A DNA stretch of 64,000 bases from CAVZOY01 sp963777095 (GTDB taxonomy: Bacteria; Actinomycetota; Actinomycetes; Mycobacteriales; Geodermatophilaceae), in assembly GCA_963777095.1 (NCBI GenBank), contig CAVZOY010000003.1, positions 310,001 to 374,000 on the forward strand, in the 5' to 3' direction. Of this stretch, positions 17,364-25,701 are shown piece by piece. The position numbers and the translations under genes were made by a program. The stretch's first letter is position 1. The number at the start of each line of letters is the position of its first letter. The notes under the pieces are model-generated. The model had not been told where the DNA came from and did no database searches. It was given only the letters and a program-made list of their open reading frames with translations.

Positions 17364-19115
17364 GTGACGATCGCACCGGCACCGATCGTGAGCCGTCCCA
17401 GCCCGGTTCGCGCGGCGGAGAAGGGGTCGCGGCTCTCGAACCTGCTGCGCACCACCGACCACAAGACCATCGGCCTGATGTACACGACGGCCTCGTTCAT
17501 GTTCTTCATCATCGGCGGCATCATGGCCATGCTCATGCGGGCCGAGCTGGCGCAGCCGGAGATGCAGTACCTGTCGCCGGAGCAGTACAACCAGCTGCTC
17601 ACCATGCACGGCACGATCATGCTGCTGCTGTTCGCGACGCCGCTGTTCTTCGCGTTCGCGAACCTGATCATGCCGCTGCAGATCGGCTCGCCGGACGTCG
17701 CGTTCCCGCGGCTGAACGCCTTCTCCTTCTGGCTGTTCCTCTTCGGCGGCCTGATCGCCACCGCCGGCTTCCTGACGCCGGGCGGCGCGGCCGACTTCGG
17801 CTGGTACGCCTACGCCCCGCTGTCCACGGGGGCGCACAGCCCGGGGGCGGGTGCGAGCCTGTGGTTCGCCGGCCTGGTCGTCGGTGGCCTCGGCACGATC
17901 CTCGGTGCGGTCAACTTCATCACCACGATCGTCTGCCTCCGCGCGCCCGGCATGACCCTGTTCCGGATGCCGATCTTCACCTGGAACACGCTGGTCACCA
18001 GCCTGCTGGTGCTCTTCGCCTTCCCGATCCTGACCGCCGCGCTGCTCGTGATGCTCTCCGACCGCAACCTCGGATCGCTGGTGTTCACCAAGGCCAACGG
18101 CGGGCCCATGCTCTGGCAGCACCTGTTCTGGTTCTTCGGTCACCCCGAGGTCTACATCATCGCGCTGCCGTTCTTCGGGATCATCACCGAGATCATCCCG
18201 GTGTTCAGCCGCAAGCCGCTGTTCGGCTACAAGGGCATGGTGTTCGCGACGATCGCGATCGGCGCCCTGTCGCTGGCCGTGTGGGCGCACCACATGTACG
18301 CCACCGGTGCCGTCCTGCTGCCGTTCTTCGCGTTCCTGACCTACCTGATCGCCGTGCCCACCGGCATCAAGTTCTTCAACTGGATCGGCACGATGTGGCG
18401 CGGTCAGCTGACGTTCGAGACGCCGATGCTGTTCTCGGTCGGCTTCCTCGTCACCTTCCTGCTCGGCGGGCTGACCGGCGTCATCCTGGCCTCGCCCCCG
18501 CTGGACTGGCACCTCAACGACAGCTACTTCGTGGTCGCCCACTTCCACTACGTGGTCTTCGGCACCGTCGTCTTCGCCGCCTACGGCGGGATCTACTTCT
18601 GGTTCCCGAAGATGAGCGGCCGGATGATGGACGAGCGCATCGGCAAGCTGCAGTTCTGGATGGTGTTCATCGGCTTCCACGGCACGTTCCTGGTGCAGCA
18701 CTGGCTGGGCAACGAGGGCATGCCGCGGCGCTACGTCGACTACGCCGCCAGGGACGGGTTCACGACCCTGAACACGGTCTCGACGATCTTCTCCTTCATC
18801 CTCGGTGCCTCCGTCATCCCGTTCATCTACAACGTGGTGAAGTCGTGGAAGCACGGGCGGCTGGCGCTGCGCGACGACCCCTGGGGCCACGGCAACTCGC
18901 TGGAGTGGGCGACCTCGTCGCCGCCGCCGCGGCACAACTTCGTGGAGATCCCGCGGATCCGCTCGGAGCGTCCGGCGTTCGAGGCGCACTACCCGCACCT
19001 GCTCCAGCGCCTGCAGGACGAGGCCCACGCCGGCAAGCGGCACGAGCCCTACGCCGACCAGCTCGTCGGCGGGTCCGGTCCGCGGCAGGGACCGAACGAC
19101 CCCGACCCGACCTGA
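17364..19115 (+). CDS. ctaD: Cytochrome c oxidase subunit I (aa3-type)
   Basis: 583 aa with 12 membrane helices. Heme/copper ligands are visible: the heme a His in LLTMHGTIM, the CuB His-Tyr motif FGHPEVYIIALP, the HH pair in VWAHHMYATG, and the tandem His in VVAHFHYVVFG. The N-terminus LRTTDHKTIGLMY is typical. It reduces O2 to water and pumps protons at the end of the bcc-aa3 supercomplex chain. It stands alone here; subunits II-IV are not in the window, as in many Actinobacteria. A large folded GC element follows. Confidence 0.97.
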   Translation: MTIAPAPIVSRPSPVRAAEKGSRLSNLLRTTDHKTIGLMYTTASFMFFIIGGIMAMLMRAELAQPEMQYLSPEQYNQLLTMHGTIMLLLFATPLFFAFANLIMPLQIGSPDVAFPRLNAFSFWLFLFGGLIATAGFLTPGGAADFGWYAYAPLSTGAHSPGAGASLWFAGLVVGGLGTILGAVNFITTIVCLRAPGMTLFRMPIFTWNTLVTSLLVLFAFPILTAALLVMLSDRNLGSLVFTKANGGPMLWQHLFWFFGHPEVYIIALPFFGIITEIIPVFSRKPLFGYKGMVFATIAIGALSLAVWAHHMYATGAVLLPFFAFLTYLIAVPTGIKFFNWIGTMWRGQLTFETPMLFSVGFLVTFLLGGLTGVILASPPLDWHLNDSYFVVAHFHYVVFGTVVFAAYGGIYFWFPKMSGRMMDERIGKLQFWMVFIGFHGTFLVQHWLGNEGMPRRYVDYAARDGFTTLNTVSTIFSFILGASVIPFIYNVVKSWKHGRLALRDDPWGHGNSLEWATSSPPPRHNFVEIPRIRSERPAFEAHYPHLLQRLQDEAHAGKRHEPYADQLVGGSGPRQGPNDPDPT

Positions 19116-19148
19116 GCGACGACACCCGAGGCGGACGCGACGTGGAAC

Positions 19149-19249
19149 GGCCCCCTCCAGGGCACGGCCCCCGTCCAGAGGCTCGCCGCGAGCTTGCGAG
19201 TGGTGAGGGGGACGGGGGTCCTTCGACGAGGGGTGGGGGGAGGGGGTCC
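19149..19249 (-). repeat. Nested inverted-repeat element, family 2, copy 1 (terminator-like, after ctaD)
   Basis: Nested arms: GGCCCCCTCC (19149) with GGAGGGGGTCC (19239-19249), GGCCCCCGTCC (19166) with GGACGGGGGTCC (19210-19221), and an inner hairpin GCTCG-CCG-CGAGC (19181). Read on the minus strand, its core CTCGCAAGCTCGCGGCG is nearly repeated at 24284-24300. It fills the ctaD-serB gap and could terminate ctaD. Confidence 0.65.
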
Positions 19250-19278
19250 TTTCACCGACTCCCCGCACCCCGGAGCCG

Positions 19279-20499
19279 ATGGCGCCCGGATCCGCCCGCG
19301 CGCTGCTGACCGTCACCGGCGAGGACCGCCCCGGCGTGACCGCCCGCCTCTTCGCCGCCCTGGCCGAGGACGGCCCGGCGGTCGAGGTCGTCGACGTCGA
19401 GCAGGTCGTCGTCCACGGACACCTGGTGCTCGGCGTCGTCGTCGCCGCACTGGAGGCCGACGGCGGTCCGGCGGAGGACGACGCCGCGCTGCTCGGCCGG
19501 CTGAAGGTGCTCGCAGACGCCGTCGCGGCCGACACCGGCATGCGCGTTCAGGTCGAATCGGCGTCCGGGCCGTCGCCCGCTCCGGTGCCGGACAGCCGCC
19601 CGCACCACGTGATCGTGCTCGGCCGGCCGGTGCCTGCGAGCGCCGTCGCCGGCGCCGCCCGGGCGATCGCGGTCGAGGGCGGCAACATCGACGCGATCCG
19701 CCGGCTGTCCGACTACCCGGTCACCAGCATCGAGCTGACCGTGTCCGGAGCCGGGTCCACGGCGCTGCGGACGGCACTGGCCGCCGTCGCGGCCGAGACC
19801 GGCGCCGACATCGCCGTCGAGCAGGTGGGCCTGGCCCGCCGCAGCAAGCGGCTGATCGTGCTCGACGTCGACTCGACGCTGGTGCTCGGCGAGGTCATCG
19901 ACGAGCTCGCCGCGCGGGCCGGGCGCGCGGCCGAGGTCGCGCGGATCACCGCCGCGGCGATGAACGGCGAGCTGGACTTCGCGGAGTCGCTGCGGGCCCG
20001 GGTGGCGGCGTTGCGCGGGCTGCCGGTCGAGGTGCTCGACGAGGTGCGCGAGGCGCTGGTGCTGACGCCAGGGGCCCGCACGCTCATCCGCACGCTGCAG
20101 CGGCTGGGCTTCCGGTGCGGGATCGTCAGCGGCGGCTTCACCCAGATCACCGACCCGCTGGCCGAGCTGCTGGGGCTGGACTTCGCCGCGGCGAACACGC
20201 TGGAGGTGGCCGACGGGCGGCTGACCGGCGGCCTCGTCGGCGAGATCGTCGACCGGGCCGGCAAGGCCCGGGCGCTGGAGCGCTTCGCCGCGGAGCACGG
20301 CATCCCCATGGAGCAGACCGTGGCCGTCGGCGACGGCGCCAACGACCTCGACATGCTCAACGTCGCGGGCCTGGGCATCGCCTTCAACGCCAAGCCCGTC
20401 GTCCGCGCCCAGGCCGATGCGGCGCTCAACCTGCCCTATCTCGACGCCGTGCTGCAGGTGCTCGGCTTCACGCGCGACGAGGTGCTCGACGCCGTCTGA
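19279..20499 (+). CDS. serB: Phosphoserine phosphatase with N-terminal ACT domains
   Basis: 406 aa. Residues 1-~85 and ~110-185 are two ACT-type modules (LLTVTGEDRPGVTARLF; HHVIVLGRPVPASAV), as in mycobacterial SerB2. The HAD phosphatase domain follows with LIVLDVDSTLVLGEVID (nucleophile Asp), GIVSGGFTQI and VGDGANDLDML (motif IV). It performs the last step of serine synthesis, L-phosphoserine to serine, and the ACT domains suggest feedback by amino acids. Serine and phosphoserine also feed the cysM pathway encoded 4 kb downstream. Confidence 0.95.
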   Translation: MAPGSARALLTVTGEDRPGVTARLFAALAEDGPAVEVVDVEQVVVHGHLVLGVVVAALEADGGPAEDDAALLGRLKVLADAVAADTGMRVQVESASGPSPAPVPDSRPHHVIVLGRPVPASAVAGAARAIAVEGGNIDAIRRLSDYPVTSIELTVSGAGSTALRTALAAVAAETGADIAVEQVGLARRSKRLIVLDVDSTLVLGEVIDELAARAGRAAEVARITAAAMNGELDFAESLRARVAALRGLPVEVLDEVREALVLTPGARTLIRTLQRLGFRCGIVSGGFTQITDPLAELLGLDFAAANTLEVADGRLTGGLVGEIVDRAGKARALERFAAEHGIPMEQTVAVGDGANDLDMLNVAGLGIAFNAKPVVRAQADAALNLPYLDAVLQVLGFTRDEVLDAV

Positions 20500-20531
20500 G
20501 CCGCCGGCCGTCCCTGGCGCGCGGCGTTTCT

Positions 20532-20609
20532 GATCGCCGAACTCGCCGCACGGTGCCCGAGCTCGCGGCACAGCGCGAGGTCGGCTCCTGCAGGGTGAGT
20601 TCGGCGATC
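20532..20609. repeat. Long inverted repeat between convergent serB and pncA
   Basis: Perfect 13-bp arms GATCGCCGAACTC (20532-20544) and GAGTTCGGCGATC (20597-20609) enclose 52 nt with further self-complementarity (GAGCTCGCGGC region). It sits between two convergent genes (20500-20635) and may be a bidirectional terminator or a repeated intergenic element. No second copy is visible in this window. Confidence 0.6.
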
Positions 20610-20635
20610 GTGGTAGGCGTCTGGCGCGCGGCGCC

Positions 20636-21211
20636 TCAGGCCCGGTGGACCGAGCCCTCCAGCTCCACGCCGGCGCTGCGCAGCTGCTCCAGGGCCGCCT
20701 CCGTCGACGCCTCGGCGACGCCGGCGGTCAGGTTCAGCAGGACTCGGGTGGAGAAGCCGTTGGCGACGGCGTCCAGGGCGGTCGCGCGCACGCAGTGGTC
20801 GGTGGCGATGCCCACCACGTCGACGGCGTCGACGTCGTGCGACCGCAGCCAGTCGGCGAGCGCCACCCGATGGGCGGTGTGCCCCTCGAAGCCTGAGTAG
20901 GCGGGGGCTTGCTCGCCCTTGTCGAACACCGCCTCGATCGGGTCGCGGTCGAGGTTCGCGTGCAGCTTCACGCCGTCGGTGCCCACCACGCAGTGCGGCG
21001 GCCAGGTGTCGAGGTAGTCGGGCTGCTCGGCGAAGTGCCCGCCCGGGTCGATGTGGTGGTCCCGGGTGGCGACGACGTGCGCGTATGAGTTCCCCGCAGT
21101 CCGCAGGTGCTCGGAGATCGCGGCGGCCACGGCCGCGGCGCCGGCGACGGCGAGGCTGCCGCCCTCGCAGAAGTCGTTCTGGACGTCGACGACGAGCAGC
21201 GCCCGTCTCAT
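20636..21211 (-). CDS. pncA: Nicotinamidase
   Basis: 191 aa. Isochorismatase-like fold with ALLVVDVQNDFCEGGSLAV (catalytic Asp and metal-binding region), ATRDHHIDPGGHF (metal-binding Asp/His cluster), a basic KGEQAPAYSGF segment with the catalytic Lys, and GIATDHCVRATALDA with the nucleophilic Cys. It deamidates nicotinamide to nicotinate, and by analogy to M. tuberculosis would activate pyrazinamide. Its ATG overlaps the stop of pncB by 4 bp (ATGA), so the two salvage genes are translationally coupled and convert nicotinamide to NaMN. Confidence 0.93.
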   Translation of the reverse strand: MRRALLVVDVQNDFCEGGSLAVAGAAAVAAAISEHLRTAGNSYAHVVATRDHHIDPGGHFAEQPDYLDTWPPHCVVGTDGVKLHANLDRDPIEAVFDKGEQAPAYSGFEGHTAHRVALADWLRSHDVDAVDVVGIATDHCVRATALDAVANGFSTRVLLNLTAGVAEASTEAALEQLRSAGVELEGSVHRA

Positions 21212-22503
21212 GTCGTCACCGTGTCCAGAACCGGCTCGCCCCGGGACAGCGCCCACGCCTCCGGCGGCAGCGCCTGCCGCACATCGGCGTGGTGCGCCCG
21301 CGCCCGCTCGAGCAGCTCGGCCGGGCCGGCGGGGTCGAGCAGCTCGCCGCCCTTGGCCAGCGGGACGACGAGGTCGCGGTCCCCGTCCCGAGCCTCGATC
21401 GGCTCCGCGCTGACCACCTCGGCCGTCGCGACGCCGTCCTCGTGCCGGCGGACGGCGAACTTGCGCCCGCCGGTCGAGGCCTTGTTCTCCGACCGCTTGG
21501 CCACCGGGACGCCGTCCCGCTCGACCAGCTTGTAGACCATCCCCACGGTCGGTGCGCCGGAGCCGGTGACCAGCGACGTGCCGACGCCGTAGCCGTCGAC
21601 GGGGGCCGCGGCCAGCGCGGCGATGGAGTGCTCGTCGAGGTCGCTCGTGACGATCACCCGCGTCGCCGTCGCGCCGAGCTCGTCGAGCAGTGCCCGCGCG
21701 CGGGTGGCCAGCGTCGGCAGGTCGCCGGAGTCCAGCCGGATCGCGCCGAGCTCGGGCCCGGCCACCTTCACCGCCGTCCGGATGCCCTGCTCGACGTCGT
21801 AGGTGTCGACCAGCAGCGTCGTCCCGGTGCCGAGGGTGGCCACCTGCGAGCGGAAGGCCGACTCCTCGTCGTCGTGCAGCAGGGTGAAGGCGTGCGCGGC
21901 CGTGCCCGTGGTGCGGACGCCGTAGCGCCGCCCGGCCTCGAGGTTCGACGTCGACGCGAACCCGGCGAGGTAGGCCGCCCGGGCCGCCGCCACCGCGGCC
22001 TCCTCGTGCGTGCGCCGCGAGCCCATCTCGATGCACGGTCGCTCGCAGGAGGCCGAGACCATGCGCGCCGCCGCCGAGGCGATGGCGCTGTCGTGGTTGA
22101 GCATCGACAGGGCCAGGGTCTCCAGCAGCACGCCCTCGGCGAAGGGCGCCCGGACGCTGAGCACCGGCGAACCGGGGAAGTAGAGCTCGCCCTCGGCGTA
22201 GCCCTCGACGTCGCCGCTGAAGCGGAACCCGGCGAGGAAGTCCAGCAGCCGGGCGTCGGTCAGTCCCTGCTCCTGCAGCGTGCGCAGCTCGTCGTTCCCG
22301 AACCGGAAGCGGGGGAGCGCCTCCAGGAAGCGGCCGGTGCCGGCGACCACGCCGAACCGGCGGCCGTGCGGCAGGCGCCGTGCGAAGACCTCGAACACGC
22401 AGTCCCGGGCGGCCGTCCCGTCGGCCAGCGCGGCCGCGACCATGGTCAGCTCGTACCGGTCGGTGAGCAGCGCGGGCGCCGTCGGGCAGTCGGTCGTCGC
22501 CAT
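21208..22503 (-). CDS. pncB: Nicotinate phosphoribosyltransferase
   Basis: 431 aa. TALLTDRYELTMVAA-type N-terminus, VFEVFARRLPHGRRFGVVAG, EMGSRRTHEEAAVAAARAAYLAGFASTSN (catalytic His region), and IRLDSGDLPTLA with VTSDLDEHSI for the phosphoribosyl site are all diagnostic. It makes nicotinate mononucleotide from nicotinate and PRPP in the NAD salvage pathway. The ATG at 22503 is preceded by TACGCT with a 6-nt gap, so the mRNA is probably leaderless. Divergent from clpS, as in the M. tuberculosis Rv1330c-Rv1331 arrangement. Confidence 0.95.
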   Translation of the reverse strand: MATTDCPTAPALLTDRYELTMVAAALADGTAARDCVFEVFARRLPHGRRFGVVAGTGRFLEALPRFRFGNDELRTLQEQGLTDARLLDFLAGFRFSGDVEGYAEGELYFPGSPVLSVRAPFAEGVLLETLALSMLNHDSAIASAAARMVSASCERPCIEMGSRRTHEEAAVAAARAAYLAGFASTSNLEAGRRYGVRTTGTAAHAFTLLHDDEESAFRSQVATLGTGTTLLVDTYDVEQGIRTAVKVAGPELGAIRLDSGDLPTLATRARALLDELGATATRVIVTSDLDEHSIAALAAAPVDGYGVGTSLVTGSGAPTVGMVYKLVERDGVPVAKRSENKASTGGRKFAVRRHEDGVATAEVVSAEPIEARDGDRDLVVPLAKGGELLDPAGPAELLERARAHHADVRQALPPEAWALSRGEPVLDTVTT

Positions 22504-22509
22504 GATCGC

Positions 22510-22515
22510 AGCGTA
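22510..22515 (-). promoter_or_regulatory. -10 box of the pncB-pncA operon (leaderless)
   Basis: TACGCT on the minus strand, 6 nt before the pncB ATG. It lies about 60 nt from the clpS -10 box on the opposite strand, so the two promoters share one intergenic space. Confidence 0.55.
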
Positions 22516-22572
22516 GGACGGTCGTGCGGCGCTGACCTGCTGGCGGGGAGAACCGCCGACGTCATCGGGTCT

Positions 22573-22578
22573 TAAGGT
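22573..22578 (+). promoter_or_regulatory. -10 box of the clpS-DUF2017 operon (leaderless)
   Basis: TAAGGT ends 6 nt before the GTG of clpS, with no Shine-Dalgarno sequence between them. Confidence 0.55.
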
Positions 22579-22584
22579 GATCGC

Positions 22585-22881
22585 GTGGCTGGACCGCTCG
22601 CGCCCGAACGGACCCCCGACACCACGGTCGACGAGGAGTTCGACCTCGACCGCCCGTGGGTGACCGTCGTCTGGAACGACCCCGTCAACCTCATGACCTA
22701 CGTGACGTTCGTGCTGCAGGAGCTCTTCGGCTACGACGAGGCCACCGCCACGAAGCTGATGCTCCAGGTGCACCACGAGGGCAAGGCAGTCGTCAGTCAT
22801 GGCCCCAAGGAGCGCATGGAGCACGACACGAGCCGGCTGCACGCCTACGGGCTGTGGGCCAGCTACCAGCGGGACGCATGA
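22585..22881 (+). CDS. clpS: ATP-dependent Clp protease adaptor ClpS
   Basis: 98 aa from GTG. PWVTVVWNDPVNLMTYVTFVLQELFGY is the ClpS core with the conserved Asp-Pro pair that lines the N-degron pocket, and MLQVHHEGKAVV carries the conserved His-rich helix. It delivers N-end-rule substrates to ClpA/ClpC-ClpP. Its TGA overlaps the ATG of the DUF2017 gene, a pairing conserved across Actinobacteria (Rv1331-Rv1332 in M. tuberculosis). Confidence 0.95.
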   Translation: MAGPLAPERTPDTTVDEEFDLDRPWVTVVWNDPVNLMTYVTFVLQELFGYDEATATKLMLQVHHEGKAVVSHGPKERMEHDTSRLHAYGLWASYQRDA

Positions 22882-23369
22882 ACGCGTTCCGTGCCGACGG
22901 AGACCAGGTCGTCGCCCGGTTCGACGCGGCCGAGGCCGGCATCCTGGGCCTGCTGCTCGACCAGCTGGAGCAGCTGCTCGATGCCGACGAGGTCGCCGAC
23001 GACCCGGTGCTGGAGCGGCTGTTCCCCGACGGCCACCGCGGGGACGCCGAGATCGCCGCCGACTACCGCGACATGACCGAGGAGTCGCTGCGCAGCGGCA
23101 AGGCCGACGACCTGGCCACCGTCCGCGCGACGCTGCCGCCCGGGGGCGGTGAGGTGCGGCTCGATCGCGACCAGGCCGGTGCCTGGCTGCGCGCCACGAA
23201 CGACGTCCGCCTCGCGCTCGGCGTCCGGCTGGACATCACCGAGGACACCGAGCCGCCCGACGACCCGGCCGAGGACGAGGGCCAGCAGCTGGCCGTCTAC
23301 TACTGGCTCACCGCCGTGCAGGGCTCGCTCGTCGACGCGCTGGTCGCCGGTCGCGCCGGCCGAAGGTGA
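22878..23369 (+). CDS. DUF2017 family protein
   Basis: 163 aa, ATG overlapping the clpS stop (ATGA). An all-helical acidic protein: EAGILGLLLDQLEQLLD, then PVLERLFPDGHRGDAEIAADYRDMTEESLR and LRATNDVRLALGVRLDI, ending with a YYWLTAVQGSLVDALV helix. These are the DUF2017 signatures. The gene always accompanies clpS in Actinobacteria, suggesting a role in proteolysis, but no activity is established. Its 3' end overlaps the convergent membrane-protein gene by 62 bp. Confidence 0.88.
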   Translation: MNAFRADGDQVVARFDAAEAGILGLLLDQLEQLLDADEVADDPVLERLFPDGHRGDAEIAADYRDMTEESLRSGKADDLATVRATLPPGGGEVRLDRDQAGAWLRATNDVRLALGVRLDITEDTEPPDDPAEDEGQQLAVYYWLTAVQGSLVDALVAGRAGRR

Positions 23370-23661
23370 GCAGGACGAGGACGGCGAGCAGCAGGTCCAG
23401 CACGAAGAAGATCAGCACCAGGTCGGGCATGACGACGTCCTTGATCAGCGCGCCGATCGCGGACACCAGGACGACGGCCGACAGGGCGAGGACCAGCAGC
23501 AGGGTCAGTGCCCGCAGCACGACGAGGACGACGATCGAGGCGCGGTCGCCGGGATCGGCGGCGCTGTAGCCAGGGCGACGGCCGGCTCCCCGGACGCCCA
23601 GCCAGAGCGCGGGGAGGGCCACCAGCACCACCCCGGCGATCATCACGATCTTCAGCAGCAC
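23308..23661 (-). CDS. Small membrane protein, probable ion-channel-like or DUF-type (3 TM)
   Basis: 117 aa from GTG 23661. Three strongly hydrophobic segments (IVMIAGVVLVALPALWLGV, IVVLVVLRALTLLLVLALSAVVLVSAIGA and a last PDLVLIFFVLDLLLAVLVLLTF) and a basic C-terminus RRDRRPARRRASPARR. Family not recognised. A TACGGT box at 23682-23687 (minus) could be its -10. The last 62 bp overlap the DUF2017 gene on the other strand, so the exact C-terminus deserves caution. Start choice uncertain (ATG further in, at VMIAG, is possible). Confidence 0.55.
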   Translation of the reverse strand: MLLKIVMIAGVVLVALPALWLGVRGAGRRPGYSAADPGDRASIVVLVVLRALTLLLVLALSAVVLVSAIGALIKDVVMPDLVLIFFVLDLLLAVLVLLTFGRRDRRPARRRASPARR

Positions 23662-23772
23662 CGGGTCACCAACACGAGGAAGGACCGTATCGCCTGCGGT
23701 CGTGTGGCCTTCACCACGCCGTTCCCTGGGCCGTCGTCCGCAGGCAGCTCGGGATACCGCAGCACGGACGCC

Positions 23773-23778
23773 TAGAAT
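23773..23778 (+). promoter_or_regulatory. -10 box of the leaderless mec transcript
   Basis: TAGAAT followed by 7 nt and GTG (23786). The box overlaps an ATG at 23777 that would otherwise be the longest start, which is why the GTG is preferred. Confidence 0.6.
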
Positions 23779-23785
23779 GCTGGGC

Positions 23786-24259
23786 GTGCTGCGCATCGAC
23801 CGCGCGACCTACGACGCCATCGTGGCCCACGTCCGGGAAGACCACCCGGACGAGGCCTGTGGCGTGGTCGCCGGCCCCGAGGGCAGCGACCGCCCCGAGC
23901 GGTTCATCCCGATGCTCAACGCCGCACGGTCCCCGACGTTCTACGAGTTCGACTCGGGCGACCTGCTGCGGCTGTACCGGGAGATGGACGACCGGGACGA
24001 GGAGCCGGTGGTGATCTACCACTCGCACACGGCCACCGAGGCCTACCCGTCGCGGACCGACGTCAGCTACGCCTCCGAGCCGAACGCCCACTACGTGCTC
24101 GTCTCCACCCGGGAGCACGGCGCGCGGACCGGCCTGGAAGGCGACGAGGTGGAGTTCCGCAGCTTCCGCATCGTCGACGGCCGGATCACCGAGGAGGACG
24201 TCGACGTCGTCGAGTCCTACCTCTTCGGGCACACGCCCACGACCGTCGTCTACGACTGA
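23786..24259 (+). CDS. mec: CysO-cysteine peptidase Mec (JAMM/MPN+ metalloprotease)
   Basis: 157 aa. A JAMM domain with the catalytic Glu in HPDEACGVVAG and the zinc motif VIYHSHTATEAYPSRTD (His-x-His ... Ser ... Asp). Directly followed by a MoaD-like carrier gene and cysM, it matches the M. tuberculosis mec-cysO-cysM trio (Rv1334-1336), in which Mec releases cysteine from the C-terminus of the CysO carrier. The start at GTG 23786 is chosen from the TAGAAT box; ATG 23777 would add MLG. Acts in the cytoplasm. Confidence 0.92.
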   Translation: MLRIDRATYDAIVAHVREDHPDEACGVVAGPEGSDRPERFIPMLNAARSPTFYEFDSGDLLRLYREMDDRDEEPVVIYHSHTATEAYPSRTDVSYASEPNAHYVLVSTREHGARTGLEGDEVEFRSFRIVDGRITEEDVDVVESYLFGHTPTTVVYD

Positions 24260-24264
24260 ATGAG

Positions 24265-24318
24265 GACCCTCCTGCCCCCGCCGCTCGCAGGCTCGCGGCG
24301 GGACCCTGCAGGAGGGCC
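24265..24318 (+). repeat. Nested hairpin, family 2, copy 2 (between mec and cysO)
   Basis: Outer arms GGACCCTCCTGC (24265) and GCAGGAGGGCC (24308-24318), inner arms CCGCCGC (24278-24284) and GCGGCGG (24295-24301), with core CCGCTCGCAGGCTCGCGG. It resembles the 19149-19249 element read in the opposite direction. It lies in the 177-nt gap after mec and could terminate or attenuate mec before cysO. Confidence 0.65.
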
Positions 24319-24436
24319 GACCGCCAACCCACCATCCGGCGGAATCGCCGACGGCGCAGGGGCGTTGCCCCATCGAGCACGGCGCCCGGCGCGCCGATGC
24401 ATCCCACGATCTCATCCACGAGGAGAACCGCACGTC

Positions 24437-24712
24437 ATGGCCATCGAGGTCCGGATCCCGACCATCCTGCGCACCCACACCGGCGGCAACAAGACCGTCG
24501 AGGGCAGCGGCAACACCCTGGGCGCGCTCGTCGACGACCTGGACGACAAGCACCCCGGGCTGAAGACCCGCCTCGTGACCGACGAGGGCAAGCTGCACCG
24601 CTTCGTCAACGTCTACGTCAACGACGAGGACGTCCGCTTCACCGGCGCCCTGGACACCCAGGTCAAGGACGGCGACTCGGTGACGATCCTGCCGGCGGTC
24701 GCGGGCGGCTGA
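24437..24712 (+). CDS. cysO: MoaD/ThiS-like sulfur carrier protein CysO
   Basis: 91 aa, ubiquitin-like fold (IEVRIPTILRTHTGG ... VEGSGNTLGALVDDLDDKHPGL ... VNVYVNDEDVRF ... DSVTILPAVAGG) ending in the Gly-Gly tail required for thiocarboxylate formation. AGGAG about 12 nt before the ATG. In M. tuberculosis the thiocarboxylated carrier (loaded by MoeZ) donates sulfur to CysM, and Mec then frees the cysteine. The activating enzyme is not in this window. Confidence 0.93.
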   Translation: MAIEVRIPTILRTHTGGNKTVEGSGNTLGALVDDLDDKHPGLKTRLVTDEGKLHRFVNVYVNDEDVRFTGALDTQVKDGDSVTILPAVAGG

Positions 24713-24746
24713 CCGCCGACCGCTTCCCTGACACCGAAGAGCTCTG

Positions 24747-25697
24747 ATGGCCCGCTTCGCCAACCTCGTCGAGTCGCTCGGCGGCACCCCGCTCGTGGGG
24801 CTGCCGTCGCTGTCGCCGTCCGCTGACGTCCGGCTGTGGGCCAAGCTCGAGGACCACAACCCCACCGGCTCCATCAAGGACCGCGCCGCGATCAGGATGA
24901 TCGAGGCGGCCGAGAAGGACGGGTCGCTGGCGCCGGGCGCCACGATCCTGGAGCCGACCAGCGGCAACACCGGCATCTCGCTGGCGATGGTCGCGCGGCA
25001 GCGCGGCTACAAGCTGATCTGCGTCATGCCGGAGAACACCTCGGTGGAGCGGCGTCAGCTGCTCGAGATGTACGGCGCGCAGATCATCTACTCGCCGGCC
25101 GCGGGCGGCTCGAACCAGGCCGTCGCCGTCGCGAAGGGCCTGGCCGCCGAGCACGACGACTGGGTGATGCTCTACCAGTACGGCAACCCGGCCAACGCCC
25201 AGGCGCACTACGAGGGCACCGGTCCGGAGATCCTGGCCGACCTGCCCTCGATCACGCACTTCGTCGCGGGCCTGGGCACGACGGGCACGCTCATGGGCGT
25301 CTCGCGGTACCTGCGCGAGCACAAGCCCGGCGTCCAGGTCATCGCCGCCGAGCCGCGCTACGGCGAGCTCGTCTACGGCCTGCGCAACATCGACGAGGGG
25401 TTCATCCCCGAGCTGTACGACCCCGAGCTGCTCGACTCCCGGTTCTCGGTGGGGCCGGAGGACGCCATCCAGCGCACCCGGCAGCTGGTCGAGCAGGAGG
25501 GCATCTTCGCCGGCATCTCGACCGGCGCGATCCTGCACGCCGCGCTCGGCATCGCCGACAAGGAGGTCGCGGCCGGCCGCCGCGCCGACATCTGCTTCAT
25601 CGTCTGCGACGGTGGCTGGAAGTACCTCTCCACCGGTGCCTACGCGGGCACGCTCGAGGAGGCGACCTCCGCGCTCGAGGGCCAGCTCTGGGCCTGA
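24747..25697 (+). CDS. cysM: O-phosphoserine sulfhydrylase (CysO-dependent cysteine synthase)
   Basis: 316 aa PLP enzyme. The internal-aldimine lysine is in NPTGSIKDRAAI (K44), the substrate loop is EPTSGNTGISLA, the phosphate loop is GLGTTGTLMG, and the sequence ends with ICDGGWKYLSTGAY. LRNIDEGFIPELYDPELL and GIFAGISTGAILHAALGIA are typical of the mycobacterial CysM type that takes O-phosphoserine and sulfur from CysO-COSH rather than O-acetylserine and sulfide. It begins 34 nt after cysO. Confidence 0.94.
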   Translation: MARFANLVESLGGTPLVGLPSLSPSADVRLWAKLEDHNPTGSIKDRAAIRMIEAAEKDGSLAPGATILEPTSGNTGISLAMVARQRGYKLICVMPENTSVERRQLLEMYGAQIIYSPAAGGSNQAVAVAKGLAAEHDDWVMLYQYGNPANAQAHYEGTGPEILADLPSITHFVAGLGTTGTLMGVSRYLREHKPGVQVIAAEPRYGELVYGLRNIDEGFIPELYDPELLDSRFSVGPEDAIQRTRQLVEQEGIFAGISTGAILHAALGIADKEVAAGRRADICFIVCDGGWKYLSTGAYAGTLEEATSALEGQLWA

Positions 25698-25701
25698 GCC
25701 C

